Shown here: piece after piece, positions 1-8,998 of the stretch | How the letters are laid out: every line of letters begins with the position of its first letter | How positions within the stretch are numbered: the stretch's first letter is position 1 | Origin: Candidatus Peribacteria bacterium | GTDB taxonomy: Bacteria > Patescibacteriota > Gracilibacteria > Peribacterales > Peribacteraceae | Reading direction: 5' to 3' | Assembly (NCBI GenBank): GCA_023038255.1 | Contig: CP082927.1 | Location: forward strand, 758,146 to 822,145 | Length of the DNA stretch: 64,000 nt | The notes under the pieces: generated by a model | Database searches by the model: none | Seen by the model: the letters and a program-made list of their open reading frames with translations, nothing else | What the model was told of the DNA's origin: nothing | Made by a program: the position numbers and the translations under genes

Positions 1-1
1 C

Positions 2-403
2 TACCTCACCCGTCGCCCCTACGACAAAGCAGCAGGCAGTAGCGGATCACTCGTGTGTATCGGCGGACCGGAGCGTCATTTGCCGGACAGCGCCGAGTAT
101 GACCCGCTCGTCGCTTTCCCCGCAGATATTGAAGAAGAGCTGGACCGCCAGCTCCGCTACAGTTACCACGATCTCCCGCCGCGTGCTGCGAGACTGTTTT
201 TATGGCAGGGATTGATGGGCTACACCCCCAACCAGATCCGCCGTGTGGGATACGAGCCGAAGAACAAGGTGCTCCTCTATAACCTCGGCTGTAACGGCGT
301 CGGTATTCTGCCGTCCATTTACGGCGGCAAGCGCATCATGCAACTCCTCTCGGGAATCGACCTACCGCCGTCCATCTTCGATCCGGCGCTCGGACATCTT
401 TAA
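2..403 (+). CDS. FAD-dependent oxidoreductase (DAO family), C-terminal part
   Basis: The frame is open from base 2, so the gene starts before the window; 133 residues are visible. They match the last part of the next gene closely: both carry a TRRPY block, LWQGLMGYT, an RxGxEPxN block, LLYNLGCNGVGILP and a final PPSIFDP. That block belongs to the FAD-binding part of DAO-type (DadA/glycine oxidase-like) flavoenzymes, which oxidise amines or amino acids using FAD. The stop is 3 nt before the next start, so the two are probably co-transcribed. The N-terminal Rossmann motif is outside the window. Substrate unknown. Confidence 0.8.
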   Translation, partial: YLTRRPYDKAAGSSGSLVCIGGPERHLPDSAEYDPLVAFPADIEEELDRQLRYSYHDLPPRAARLFLWQGLMGYTPNQIRRVGYEPKNKVLLYNLGCNGVGILPSIYGGKRIMQLLSGIDLPPSIFDPALGHL

Positions 404-406
404 TCT

Positions 407-1750
407 ATGCACCCGACACAATCACCCTGGCTGGCACAGCTGAGCGCACGCGAGCCGCATGGTTTGTCACGCGATCCCGATGCAGATGTCGTCATTATCG
501 GTGCGGGTATAGCGGGCATCGCCACGACCTATCAACTCCTGATGCACAGCGACCACAGCGTCATTCTTGTCGATGCAGGACGCATTGCACATGGCGCAAC
601 AGGCCGCAATGCCGGACATGTGGTGAATGAATTCGAACGGCCCATCAGCAACATTATGGAGGTGTTTGGAAAAGACATGGCACTCGATGCCCTGAAAAAC
701 GTGGAATCCGGTTGGGATATTCTGGAGGAAATGCTCTCCATGAGCGGCATACACGACTCCTACGAAGCCTGTGTCAGCTACAACGGCTTTGCAACCATTG
801 ATACGCTGCTGGATAACCTCCGCACCCACGACATCCGCAGTGCAGCGGGCATCATCCATGAACCGATTCTGGTCAAAAATGACCCCGCGATCCTTGCTCA
901 GATTCCAGAGGAACTGATGCCGCACGTGACCCCGGTCCCCCACTCTGCGGTTCTGGAAATCCTGCACACAGATGACACGTCTTTTATCGGCGCCGAAATC
1001 GCACAGATCGCCTGCATGAACAGCGCACTGTTCTGCGAAGATCTGACCACATGGATGCTCCGCAAATTCGCTGATCGTTTCCAGGTGACAGAAGAGACAC
1101 CTGTGACAACTGTTGTCCTCCACTCCTCTTCTGCAGAACTACACACCGCGACTCATCGCCTCACCGCCCGGCATGTCATTCTCTGTACCAATGGCTACAA
1201 AACAGTCCGCATTGAACAGTCCGCTGGCGAACCCATTGACCCCGTCTTTCACGCGATGGTGCAGGGTGTCGCAGGCTATATGACCGGCTACCTGGACGCA
1301 GAGCCTAAACCGGCACAGGCATTCAGCTATTTCCACCCGGAAGAGTACTACATCACCCGTCGGCCGTACGCGCTCAAAAACGGAAGCACCGCGTCGCTCA
1401 CCTGTTTGGGCGGAGGAGATGCCGAGTTACCGGAGAATACCACTTTCGATCCCCTCGCACCGCTTCCTCCGGACGTGGAGCAGGGACTCGCGCACGAAAT
1501 ACTACATGTCTACAATGGCCTTCCGGATACAGCAACGCACACATTCCTCTGGCAGGGTCTGATGGGCTACACCAAAAATACCATCCGTCGCATTGGCTTC
1601 GAGCCACGCAATAACGTGCTCCTCTACAATCTCGGCTGTAACGGCGTCGGCATCCTGCCCTCCGTCTATGGCGGCAAGCGCATCCGGCAGCTTTTGAAAG
1701 GCGACACGCTGCCCCCGAGCATTTTCGATCCCATCAACGGAGATCGTTAA
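407..1750 (+). CDS. FAD-dependent oxidoreductase (DAO/DadA family)
   Basis: A complete 447-residue flavoenzyme of the DAO superfamily. Residues 27-40 form the dinucleotide-binding strand and loop (DVVIIGAGIAGIATT, with GAGIAG at 32-37), followed by the GATGRNAGHV block typical of DadA/SoxA-like oxidoreductases. The C-terminal part (LWQGLMGYT, LYNLGCNGVGILP) closes the FAD site. Family members oxidise secondary or primary amines of amino acids; the substrate cannot be read here. No signal peptide, so it should be cytoplasmic or peripheral. It is a tandem paralogue of the truncated gene just upstream. The start at 407 is the first ATG after that gene's stop and leaves about 27 residues before the Rossmann strand, normal for the family. 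Confidence 0.85.
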   Translation: MHPTQSPWLAQLSAREPHGLSRDPDADVVIIGAGIAGIATTYQLLMHSDHSVILVDAGRIAHGATGRNAGHVVNEFERPISNIMEVFGKDMALDALKNVESGWDILEEMLSMSGIHDSYEACVSYNGFATIDTLLDNLRTHDIRSAAGIIHEPILVKNDPAILAQIPEELMPHVTPVPHSAVLEILHTDDTSFIGAEIAQIACMNSALFCEDLTTWMLRKFADRFQVTEETPVTTVVLHSSSAELHTATHRLTARHVILCTNGYKTVRIEQSAGEPIDPVFHAMVQGVAGYMTGYLDAEPKPAQAFSYFHPEEYYITRRPYALKNGSTASLTCLGGGDAELPENTTFDPLAPLPPDVEQGLAHEILHVYNGLPDTATHTFLWQGLMGYTKNTIRRIGFEPRNNVLLYNLGCNGVGILPSVYGGKRIRQLLKGDTLPPSIFDPINGDR

Positions 1751-1818
1751 GATTTTTTCTTGACCCTCACGCCACGTCAGCCTTTAAGCTGCGTCTGTTT
1801 TCCAATCCCCTTAACCGT

Positions 1819-2574
1819 ATGCCCTACACCGTCCAGCAACTCGCCGACCTCGCCGGCATCAGCGTCCGCACTCTGCATCATTACGATGAGATCGGCTTGC
1901 TGACTCCTATGCGTTCCCCAAAAAACGATTACCGTGCATACGGCGAACCGGAACTCCTGCGCCTGCAGCAGATTCTCTTTTTCCGCGAACTGGAGTTTCC
2001 GCTTGAGGACATAAAAGCGATTCTCGATAAGCCGGAATTCGATGTGGCGATTGCACTGAAGGATCATCGTGAACTCCTGACGCTCAAACAGAAAAGACTC
2101 GGCGATCTTCTGGAAACGATCGATAAGACACTTGCACATGTCACCAAGAAAAAGCCAATGGATGACAAAGACATGTACGGCGGTTTTACCAAAGAAGAAA
2201 TGGAAACGTATGCCGCAGAAGCAAAAGAGCGCTGGGGCAATACCGATGCGTACAAGCAATCCGTTGAACGCACGAAGCATTTCACTAAGGAGGATTACAA
2301 GCGCATTGCAGAGGAAGGCGAAAATCTCATGAAGCGGATCGCCGCGCACATAAAAGACAATCCTGCGAGTGATGACGTACAGAAATTAATCGCCGAGCAC
2401 TTCAATGGTCTGCGCACCTTCTATGAACCGTCGATAGAGCTCTATCGCGGACTTGGAAGCATGTATGTAGATGATGTGCGCTTCCGGAAGTATTTCGAGA
2501 AACATCACAAAGCTCTTCCGGAGTTTATGCGGGATGCGATGCATGTGTATTGTGATGGGCTGGAAGGACAGTAG
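1819..2574 (+). CDS. MerR-family regulator with TipAS-like effector domain
   Basis: 251 residues. Residues 1-70 are a MerR winged helix (YTVQQLADLAGISVRTLHHYDEIGLL, then a KNDYRAY wing), followed by a short coiled dimerisation helix. From about residue 115 (YGGFTKEEMETYAAEAKERWG) to the end the protein matches the TipAS antibiotic-recognition fold, which in TipA and relatives binds thiopeptides or other amphipathic compounds and switches transcription by DNA twisting. It may control its own promoter or the flavoenzymes upstream; no operator was recognised. The start at 1819 gives the standard MerR N-terminus. Confidence 0.88.
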   Translation: MPYTVQQLADLAGISVRTLHHYDEIGLLTPMRSPKNDYRAYGEPELLRLQQILFFRELEFPLEDIKAILDKPEFDVAIALKDHRELLTLKQKRLGDLLETIDKTLAHVTKKKPMDDKDMYGGFTKEEMETYAAEAKERWGNTDAYKQSVERTKHFTKEDYKRIAEEGENLMKRIAAHIKDNPASDDVQKLIAEHFNGLRTFYEPSIELYRGLGSMYVDDVRFRKYFEKHHKALPEFMRDAMHVYCDGLEGQ

Positions 2575-2623
2575 AAGGCACATATACAGAGCGACAATCA
2601 ATCGTGTAAGATTTGTCCGCTCT

Positions 2624-2698
2624 TGGGGAGTCGCCAAGTGGTAAGGCAGGGGCCTTTGAAGCCCCCATTCCATGGTTCGAATCCATGCTCCCCAGCCA
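2624..2698 (+). tRNA. tRNA-Gln (TTG)
   Basis: A full cloverleaf can be folded. The acceptor is TGGGGAG (2624-2630) with CTCCCCA (2688-2694), discriminator G at 2695 and an encoded CCA at 2696-2698. The anticodon arm is GGGGC-CTTTGAA-GCCCC, giving anticodon TTG. The T arm has the loop TTCGAAT. Confidence 0.95.
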
Positions 2699-2869
2699 CT
2701 TTTTGTCTATTCGCTTAAGAAAACAGAAATCCTACATTTAAGTGTGTTTTTTCGATGTGTTCCACATTTTCTGATAAAAGTAGATTATACAAATTTTATA
2801 CAAAAAAGTGACATATTTCTTTGTGTTATACGTCTCTATAGATACAGTTTACGGCGTTCTACACTTTCC

Positions 2870-2897
2870 TTGACAAATTATATTAATAAGGTACATT
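2870..2897 (+). promoter_or_regulatory. Strong promoter for the large surface protein
   Basis: TTGACA (2870-2875), a 16-nt spacer and TACATT (2892-2897) form a near-consensus sigma-70-type promoter. The start codon at 2929 lies 31 nt beyond the -10 box, leaving a pyrimidine-rich leader without a Shine-Dalgarno. The 2699-2869 stretch before it is AT-rich and holds no gene I can support. Confidence 0.75.
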
Positions 2898-2928
2898 AAC
2901 TCCCTTTTGTCCACTCTCCCTCATTTTT

Positions 2929-5900
2929 ATGGTACGGTTCCACTCACTCCTCTCAAGTGCCCCAAAACGGCTCATTGAGCGCATACAGAAGAGCTTAGCC
3001 ATTGTGGCCCTGACGGCGCTCGTTGCAGCGAACGTACAGTTTGAGGTGCAGAAGTTCACCGTCCTGCAGGCAAATGCCCAGGAAGCCACGCAATGTAACG
3101 ACGGTGTGGATAACGACGGTGACGGCATGTTCGACATGGCCGACGCCGGTTGTACAGATATGGGAGATAACAGCGAATTCAATGTGGCTGTGGATACAGG
3201 AAACGACCAGGACCAGGGAGGCATGGATCAGCAGGACAATGGCCAAATGGACGTGATGGTTCCTGCAGCACAGTGTAGCGACACGGTCGACAATGATGGT
3301 GATGGAATGACGGATATGGCCGATGCAGGCTGTACGAGCCCGAATGACAACGATGAGTGGAATTTCATCCAGACTTCGTCTGCAGCGCCTCAGGCCGCTT
3401 GTAGCGACGGCATTGATAACGACGGAGACGGACAAACCGATATGAATGATCCGGGTTGTACAAACCCTGATGATGATAACGAATTCAATCCCCCGGCTTC
3501 ATCTGCAGCCCCTGCAGCATGTAACGACGGAATCGATAACGATAACGATAACCGCGTGGATATGAACGATCCGGGTTGTACCAGCCCGTCTGATAACGAC
3601 GAGTGGAACTTCGTCCCGACATCCTCTGCTACATCGTCCATAATTGTAGTGACGACTTCCCAGTGTAATGACACGGTTGATAACGACGGTGACGGACGCG
3701 TGGACTATCCGGCAGATCCGGGTTGTGCGTCTCCGGCTGATAACGACGAATTCAACATCATCGCTTCTTCCTCATCTGCAACATCCGTCAGACTTCCTCA
3801 ATGCCGCGACTCTGTCGATAACGACGGTGACGGACGTGTGGACTACCCGGCTGACCTTGGTTGTACCGGCCCGAACGACGATGACGAGTTCAATATCTAT
3901 TCTTCGTCTGCAACATCCACAATGAGCCAGGCATCGTCTACAGCCCGCCTCCCACAGTGCCGCGATAGCGTGGATAACGACGGTGACGGACGCGTGGACT
4001 ACCCGGCAGATGCTGGTTGTACCAGCCCGAACGACGATGACGAATTCAACATCTACTCATCTTCTGCACAGTCTTCAACCGCTCGCTTGCCGCAGTGCCG
4101 TGACTCTGTGGATAACGACGGTGACGGACGTGTGGACTACCCGGCAGATGCTGGTTGTACAAACCCTGACGATGATGATGAGTTCAATATCTACTCTTCG
4201 TCTTCCTTTGCGTCTTCTACAGGCCGCCTCCCACAGTGCCGCGATAGCGTGGATAACGACGGTGACGGACGCGTGGACTACCCGGCTGACCTCGGTTGTA
4301 CAAACCCTGACGATGATGATGAGTTCAATATCTACTCTTCGTCTTCCGCAATGTCCTCCGTGGCATCCAGCACGACATCTTCTACGCCAAACAACGGTTC
4401 TGACCTTAGAATCTCCAAGAGCGGCCCGACCACGGTGCTCCGCGGCAATGCTATTGCTTACACACTGACTGTAACAAACGATGGTCCGGCTACAGCGCAG
4501 AACGTGATCGTGACTGATGCCTTCCCGAATGGCTTCATCTACAACGACAACGCATCTGACAGCCGCTGTAACCTCGAAGTTGGCCAGGTCCGCTGTTCCC
4601 TCGGTTCTATGAACGTCGGCACACAGAGCCTCGTTCTCTCCTTCTCTGTTCCGAACATCAATCCTTGCAGCCCGGAGAATGTGTACAACACAGCCTACGT
4701 CAGCATCTCTAACGGTGATACGAACCTGAACAACAATACAAGCAACACTGTGGTAACCAACGTCATCTGTCCGGTTGTGAGTTCGTCTTCCTCATCTGTG
4801 TCCTCTTCCTCTTCCGCTTCTTCCATTCCGGGTAACCCAGACCTCAGCATCACAAAGAGCGGTCCGGCAACAGCAGGCTACAACAGCACAGTTGTCTACA
4901 CGCTCACGGTCACAAACAGTGGCCAGGGCACAGCACAGAACGTGATTGTGACGGACGCCTTCCCGAGCGGATTCATCTACAACGACAGTGCATCTGACTC
5001 GCGCTGTAACCTCGAAGTCGGTCAGGTCCGCTGTTACCTCGGTTCCATGAACCCGGGCTCCCAGAGCATCAGCCTCTCCTTCCAGACACGCAACGTCATG
5101 AATCCGTGTTTCCCGGAGAACGTCTACAACACAGCATACGTCAGCACATCCAGTAATGATGCAAACCTGAATAACCACACGAGCAACACGGTTATCACAA
5201 CGCTGAACTGTCCGAACAGCAGCTCATCCTCAAGCATGTCTTCCTCGTCTTCTTCCACAGCCAATAACACGGTGGACGTTGCGATTACAAAGACTGCCAA
5301 CCCGCAGACTGTCACTGTCGGCGCCTCAACTGTCTTCACGGTCACCGTGACGAATAACGGCCCTGCAGCAGCACAGAACGTGATTGTGACTGATGTCCTG
5401 CCATCCGGCCTGACATTCATCAATGTATTCACGACAAACGGTACGTACGCAAACGGACAGTGGTCCATCGGCACTATGCAGGCTGGCGCAACCGCCCAGA
5501 TGCAGATCGGCGCAACGGTGAACGTTGCCGGCACCGTCATCAATACAGCAACCGTGACATCCGCTAACCCGGACAGCAACCTCGGCAACAACACGGCAAG
5601 CGCGTCTGTCACCGGTATCCAGCAGACACAGACCGGTTGTATCGAAATCCTGAAGCAGACCTACAGCGCAAACGGCAGCCCATTCTCCACCATTGCTCCG
5701 TTCATCTTCAATCTCGACGGAAACAGCATGTCCACCACGAACGATTCCACAGGACACGCCCGCTTCAATAACGTCACGGTTGGTATCCACTCTGTCTCTG
5801 AAGTTGTCGTTCCGGGCTGGACCCTCATGAGCGTCTTCCCGCAGAACGGTACTGTGACGGTGTTTGCATCTGAGAACAACACAAGCTGCTCCACAGTGAC

Positions 5901-7488
5901 CTTCCAGAACAAACTGAACAGTGTGTCTTCCAGCAGCTCTTCTTCCTCTTCTGTCCCGAGCAACAACGCGGACATGGCTATCACCAAGACGGCCAACCCG
6001 TCCACAGTGTCCATCGGCGCACAGACTGTCTTCACGGTCACAGTGCAGAATAACGGTCCGGCAACAGCACAGAACGTGATTGTGACCGATAACCTCCCGT
6101 CCGGCCTCACCTTCGTGAACGTTGTGACGACGAGCGGTACATTCTCAAATGGCCAGTGGAATCTCGGCACTATGAGCGTCGGCGCAAGTGCAACCATGCA
6201 GCTCACCGCTCGCATGAACGTGAACGGTTCCGTGACCAACACAGCAACCGTCACTTCCTCCACACAGGACCCGAACACCGGCAACAACTCCGCAAGCGCA
6301 ACAGTCAGCGGTTCTGCGCAGACGGGTTGTATCGACATCTTCAAGACCGCAACCGACTATAACGGTAACCCGATCTACAACGTACCGAGCTTCACGTTCA
6401 GCCTTGATGGAAACCGCACGACCACGAATAACAGTGCCGGTCATGCACACTTCGACAACGTTCCGTCAGGAACACACACTGTGACCGAGTACGGCATGAA
6501 CGGCTGGAGAATCCAGTCCATCAGCCCGAGTAACGGTCAGGTCACCGTGAACTCCAATGACACCTGTGCCAAGGTCTTCATCCAGAACCGTGAAACACAT
6601 CACGACAACGACCACGAGCGCTTCACAATCAGCAAGACAGACGGACGCTCCACTGTCCGCCCTGGTGACCGCCTGACCTATACAATCACCGTCCGCAACC
6701 AGAGCGGCAACAGCACAACCGCAACCGTCCGCGATATCCTCCCGAACGACCTGCGCATCATCTCCGTTGGCGACAGTGGACGTGTGAACGGCCGCACCGT
6801 TACCTGGAACAACGTACACTTCTCCTCCTTCGATACCCGCACATTCAGACTCACTGTTGAAGTGGAGCATGATGCCCGTGGCACCATCACCAACCGCGCA
6901 GAAGTGAACGGCCGCACCGCGACAGACACTGACTACGTCGATGAAGACGGTACGAGCAACGCAAATCTCGACCTGACCAAGGACGCCAGCACCTACGAAG
7001 TCTTCCCCGGAGGAATGGTGGAGTACACAGTGCGCTTCCGCAATAACAGTGACGACACGCTCAGAAACGTCCGCGTGACAGATATCCTCCCGGCAAATGT
7101 CACCGTGATCGATGACGGCAACGCCGACAACTACAGTAACGGTCGCCTCGTCTGGAACATCGGTAGCCTCAGCCCGAACGCCAGCCGCACCATTCGCTAC
7201 CGCATTACCATCGGCAACAGCTACACCGCCGGACAGTTTGTGAGAAACGACGTTGAAGTCACAGGAGACAACGGCCTCCGCGAACGCGCCTCCGCCGTCG
7301 TCCAGGTGATCGGTGCAGGTAACCTGCCGCAGACAGGATTCGGAGACCTCGCAGGAAGCGTCCTGACCCTCCGCCCAATTACAGGCAGCGCGAATAACAG
7401 CCTGCCCCTCTCCTTCTGGCTCGCTCTCGCGGGTCTGACAACCGGAACAGGAGCAGGATTCCTCCGCAAGTTTATTACAGGAGTCTAA
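2929..7488 (+). CDS. Giant secreted surface protein: acidic repeats, DUF11 and SpaA-like domains, LPQTG tail
   Basis: 1519 residues. An N-terminal signal peptide (basic residues to 21, hydrophobic core 22-40, likely cleavage after ANA at 48-50) sends it out by Sec. Residues 56 to about 480 hold nine copies of a 31-32 residue module with the pattern CxDxxDNDGDGxxD...GC...DxxEFN; the DxDxDG-type spacing suggests calcium binding, and two Cys per module could form a disulphide. Ser-rich linkers separate the modules. Then follow about six DUF11/CARDB-like beta-sandwiches (starting near 489, 634, 780, 1010, 1229, 1344; each with xITKxxxP... and a VTDxLP block) and two SpaA/Cna-B-like domains (near 902 and 1132). 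LPQTG at 1466-1470 is followed by about 20 residues, a membrane helix and basic residues, resembling a sortase sorting signal. Probably a cell-surface stalk or adhesin. Confidence 0.85.
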   Translation: MVRFHSLLSSAPKRLIERIQKSLAIVALTALVAANVQFEVQKFTVLQANAQEATQCNDGVDNDGDGMFDMADAGCTDMGDNSEFNVAVDTGNDQDQGGMDQQDNGQMDVMVPAAQCSDTVDNDGDGMTDMADAGCTSPNDNDEWNFIQTSSAAPQAACSDGIDNDGDGQTDMNDPGCTNPDDDNEFNPPASSAAPAACNDGIDNDNDNRVDMNDPGCTSPSDNDEWNFVPTSSATSSIIVVTTSQCNDTVDNDGDGRVDYPADPGCASPADNDEFNIIASSSSATSVRLPQCRDSVDNDGDGRVDYPADLGCTGPNDDDEFNIYSSSATSTMSQASSTARLPQCRDSVDNDGDGRVDYPADAGCTSPNDDDEFNIYSSSAQSSTARLPQCRDSVDNDGDGRVDYPADAGCTNPDDDDEFNIYSSSSFASSTGRLPQCRDSVDNDGDGRVDYPADLGCTNPDDDDEFNIYSSSSAMSSVASSTTSSTPNNGSDLRISKSGPTTVLRGNAIAYTLTVTNDGPATAQNVIVTDAFPNGFIYNDNASDSRCNLEVGQVRCSLGSMNVGTQSLVLSFSVPNINPCSPENVYNTAYVSISNGDTNLNNNTSNTVVTNVICPVVSSSSSSVSSSSSASSIPGNPDLSITKSGPATAGYNSTVVYTLTVTNSGQGTAQNVIVTDAFPSGFIYNDSASDSRCNLEVGQVRCYLGSMNPGSQSISLSFQTRNVMNPCFPENVYNTAYVSTSSNDANLNNHTSNTVITTLNCPNSSSSSSMSSSSSSTANNTVDVAITKTANPQTVTVGASTVFTVTVTNNGPAAAQNVIVTDVLPSGLTFINVFTTNGTYANGQWSIGTMQAGATAQMQIGATVNVAGTVINTATVTSANPDSNLGNNTASASVTGIQQTQTGCIEILKQTYSANGSPFSTIAPFIFNLDGNSMSTTNDSTGHARFNNVTVGIHSVSEVVVPGWTLMSVFPQNGTVTVFASENNTSCSTVTFQNKLNSVSSSSSSSSSVPSNNADMAITKTANPSTVSIGAQTVFTVTVQNNGPATAQNVIVTDNLPSGLTFVNVVTTSGTFSNGQWNLGTMSVGASATMQLTARMNVNGSVTNTATVTSSTQDPNTGNNSASATVSGSAQTGCIDIFKTATDYNGNPIYNVPSFTFSLDGNRTTTNNSAGHAHFDNVPSGTHTVTEYGMNGWRIQSISPSNGQVTVNSNDTCAKVFIQNRETHHDNDHERFTISKTDGRSTVRPGDRLTYTITVRNQSGNSTTATVRDILPNDLRIISVGDSGRVNGRTVTWNNVHFSSFDTRTFRLTVEVEHDARGTITNRAEVNGRTATDTDYVDEDGTSNANLDLTKDASTYEVFPGGMVEYTVRFRNNSDDTLRNVRVTDILPANVTVIDDGNADNYSNGRLVWNIGSLSPNASRTIRYRITIGNSYTAGQFVRNDVEVTGDNGLRERASAVVQVIGAGNLPQTGFGDLAGSVLTLRPITGSANNSLPLSFWLALAGLTTGTGAGFLRKFITGV
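3661..4336 (+). repeat. Near-identical in-frame direct repeats inside the surface protein gene
   Basis: The last five acidic modules begin at about 3661, 3799, 3955, 4093 and 4234. They share long almost identical DNA blocks, including GATAACGACGGTGACGGACG and GTGGACTACCCGGC. Modules differ mainly at synonymous sites and in the serine linkers. The first four modules (from about 3094) are more diverged. Spacing varies because linker length varies. Such a block can expand or contract by recombination while staying in frame. Confidence 0.9.
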
Positions 7489-7496
7489 AAACAATG

Positions 7497-7543
7497 CACC
7501 CTCTCTTACTGCAGACGATAAAGCGGTGAGAGAGGGTGTTTTT
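7497..7543 (+). terminator. Rho-independent terminator after the surface protein gene
   Basis: CACCCTCTCT (7497-7506) pairs perfectly with AGAGAGGGTG (7529-7538), and the stem can extend a few pairs with one G-T wobble. A TTTTT run follows at 7539. It lies 8 nt after the stop codon. Confidence 0.85.
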
Positions 7544-7942
7544 GTACCACCATGCTTATGGAATCAGGCGCCCCCCCGAGAATCAGAGGCTAAAAATGAA
7601 GAGAAAAATCTGTTGCTAGAAGAATTGGATAGCGCTCTTTCCCCTATTCTCGTAAAAATAAATGCATGGCTCGCGTCATTGGAACATACAACGTATCCCA
7701 TTGAGGAAGAGCCTCAGCAAATTTTTGATATCCGTCTTCTGGTACGGCGAGCGGGATGTGAATTATTTTACGGTGATAACTGTGTACAAATACGCCCTGT
7801 GAAGCAAAAAACAGGAAATTTTTTCACAGTACAACTACGCCGCCAAGGCGACTCAGCAACCGTGTATGCACAAAAACGCATGCCTCTTTTGACAGCGCGA
7901 CCTTATACAGAACCTGATGCGACAGAAAAGCAAAAGGAGTGA
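7526..7942 (+). CDS. Hypothetical protein, start uncertain
   Basis: An open frame of 138 codons that converges on pth. I do not recognise the product. The middle and end look like real protein (LDSALSPILVKINAWLASLE, then DIRLLVRRAGCELFYGDN and alternating beta-like residues), with no membrane segment. The first possible start, GTG at 7526, lies in the 3' arm of the terminator before it, so translation more likely begins downstream, for example at TTG 7613; no in-frame ATG is available near the front. Base composition is more AT-rich than the neighbours. Confidence 0.45.
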   Translation: MREGVFVPPCLWNQAPPRESEAKNEEKNLLLEELDSALSPILVKINAWLASLEHTTYPIEEEPQQIFDIRLLVRRAGCELFYGDNCVQIRPVKQKTGNFFTVQLRRQGDSATVYAQKRMPLLTARPYTEPDATEKQKE

Positions 7943-7948
7943 AACGTA

Positions 7949-8494
7949 TCACAGTTCCATCACATACGTCCGCACCAACTCCTCAATCTCCCCATACACC
8001 TTTTTCAACGCATTATTTTCCTCCCCTGTCATCCCGCTCAACACCCAATTCGCCAAATCCGCTCCAGCCGGCTTCGGCCCGATCCCGATGCGAAGTCGCG
8101 GAAATTCCTCACCAAAGTGTTCAATAATAGACTTCAGTCCATTGTGCGTCCCCGCACTCCCCTTCTTCCGGAATCTGATCGTGCCAAGCGGAATATCAAT
8201 ATCATCACACAGAACAATCACCTGCGTCTTCGGATCCAGTCTGTAAAAATCCACAAGCTTGCGGACAGAAGTTCCAGACAGGTTCATATACGTCACCGGC
8301 TTCACGAGGAGTGCCGGCACAACACCCACGCGCGCTTCCTGAATACACGCATCGTATTTTTCACTCTCTTTCCACTCCCCCTGTCCATACGATTCTGAGA
8401 GCACATCAAGAGCCTGAAACCCCGCATTGTGACGTGTGTTGTCATACTGTTTCCCAGGATTTCCGAGACCGATGAGGAGCAGTGATGGCTTCAT
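7949..8494 (-). CDS. pth: Peptidyl-tRNA hydrolase
   Basis: 181 residues, the normal Pth length. It releases tRNA from peptidyl-tRNA that drops off ribosomes. The family landmarks are visible: LLIGLGNPGKQYDNTRHNAGF at the front with catalytic His22, the KPVTYMNLSG block with Asn71, and CDDIDIPLG with Asp97. GSAGTHNGLKSI and RLRIGIGPKP follow. The frame is open further upstream, but that extension is repeat sequence, so ATG 8494 is chosen; it also has TATCTT exactly 6 nt in front (8501-8506), the pattern found at many starts here. Confidence 0.95.
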   Translation of the reverse strand: MKPSLLLIGLGNPGKQYDNTRHNAGFQALDVLSESYGQGEWKESEKYDACIQEARVGVVPALLVKPVTYMNLSGTSVRKLVDFYRLDPKTQVIVLCDDIDIPLGTIRFRKKGSAGTHNGLKSIIEHFGEEFPRLRIGIGPKPAGADLANWVLSGMTGEENNALKKVYGEIEELVRTYVMEL

Positions 8495-8498
8495 AGGA

Positions 8499-8584
8499 CG
8501 AAGATACAAGAAACAAGCTGCAAGATACAAATAAGATACAACATAGAAAAACCCAATAACCAATTACCAATAACCCATCACCCA
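8499..8584. repeat. Intergenic degenerate word repeat between pth and the next gene
   Basis: Two blocks of short words: AAGATACAA-like words (8499-8541) and CCCAATAACC/CCCATCACCC-like words (about 8551-8584). The second block runs into the stop codon of the minus-strand gene at 8585 and resembles the TTATGGG-type family seen at other 3' ends in this window. Confidence 0.7.
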
Positions 8585-8974
8585 TTAAGACACTCTTGCC
8601 AGCGCAACCATCAACGCATCCCGAAAACCATCCGCATCACGAGATTGCGCCGTCGCCCCGTGTTCATGGGCAAGAACATTCCGCATCTTATGATACTTCC
8701 AGAGCGTCTGGATATTCGGAAAACGGGCACCGCCTTTTTTCAGTTTGTCCGCCGTGTTTCCCTGGAACCCGAGTTCATAGAACAACTGATCCAGAATTTT
8801 ATCGTACTCCAGAATGCGCATGGCAGGATCAGCCGCCTGATTTGTTTTTGCCATCATCGCCTGTATGCGCTTCACACTTGCCTCGCTCAGCTTGCGACCG
8901 TTGCGTGCTTTCCAAATGAGAAAGACAAATCCCGCAATCACAATCAGAACTATGGTGATGATAATTCCCTGCAT
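8585..8974 (-). CDS. Small membrane-anchored protein with HEPN-like motif
   Basis: 129 residues. Residues 2-20 form one membrane helix (GIIITIVLIVIAGFVFLIW), then a short basic stretch and a helical cytoplasmic domain. Near the end of that domain is WKYHKMRNVLAHEHG, in which RNVLAH fits the Rx4-6H signature of HEPN domains, and the preceding LDQLFYELGFQGNTADKL resembles the first helix pair of such domains. HEPN proteins are often RNases or nucleotide-binding helical bundles, but the motif alone is short. It is followed on the same strand by pth. Function unknown. Confidence 0.7.
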   Translation of the reverse strand: MQGIIITIVLIVIAGFVFLIWKARNGRKLSEASVKRIQAMMAKTNQAADPAMRILEYDKILDQLFYELGFQGNTADKLKKGGARFPNIQTLWKYHKMRNVLAHEHGATAQSRDADGFRDALMVALARVS

Positions 8975-8998
8975 AGAATCTCATGAAAAAAAATACAA

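Noticed and set aside
3661-4336. CRISPR array
   Set aside because: The regular repeats are in-frame coding modules with variable linkers, not 20-40 nt repeats with unique spacers; no cas genes are present.
6466-7494. 342-codon minus-strand frame opposite the surface protein
   Set aside because: Shadow caused by repetitive composition; the plus-strand product has clear domains and a signal peptide.
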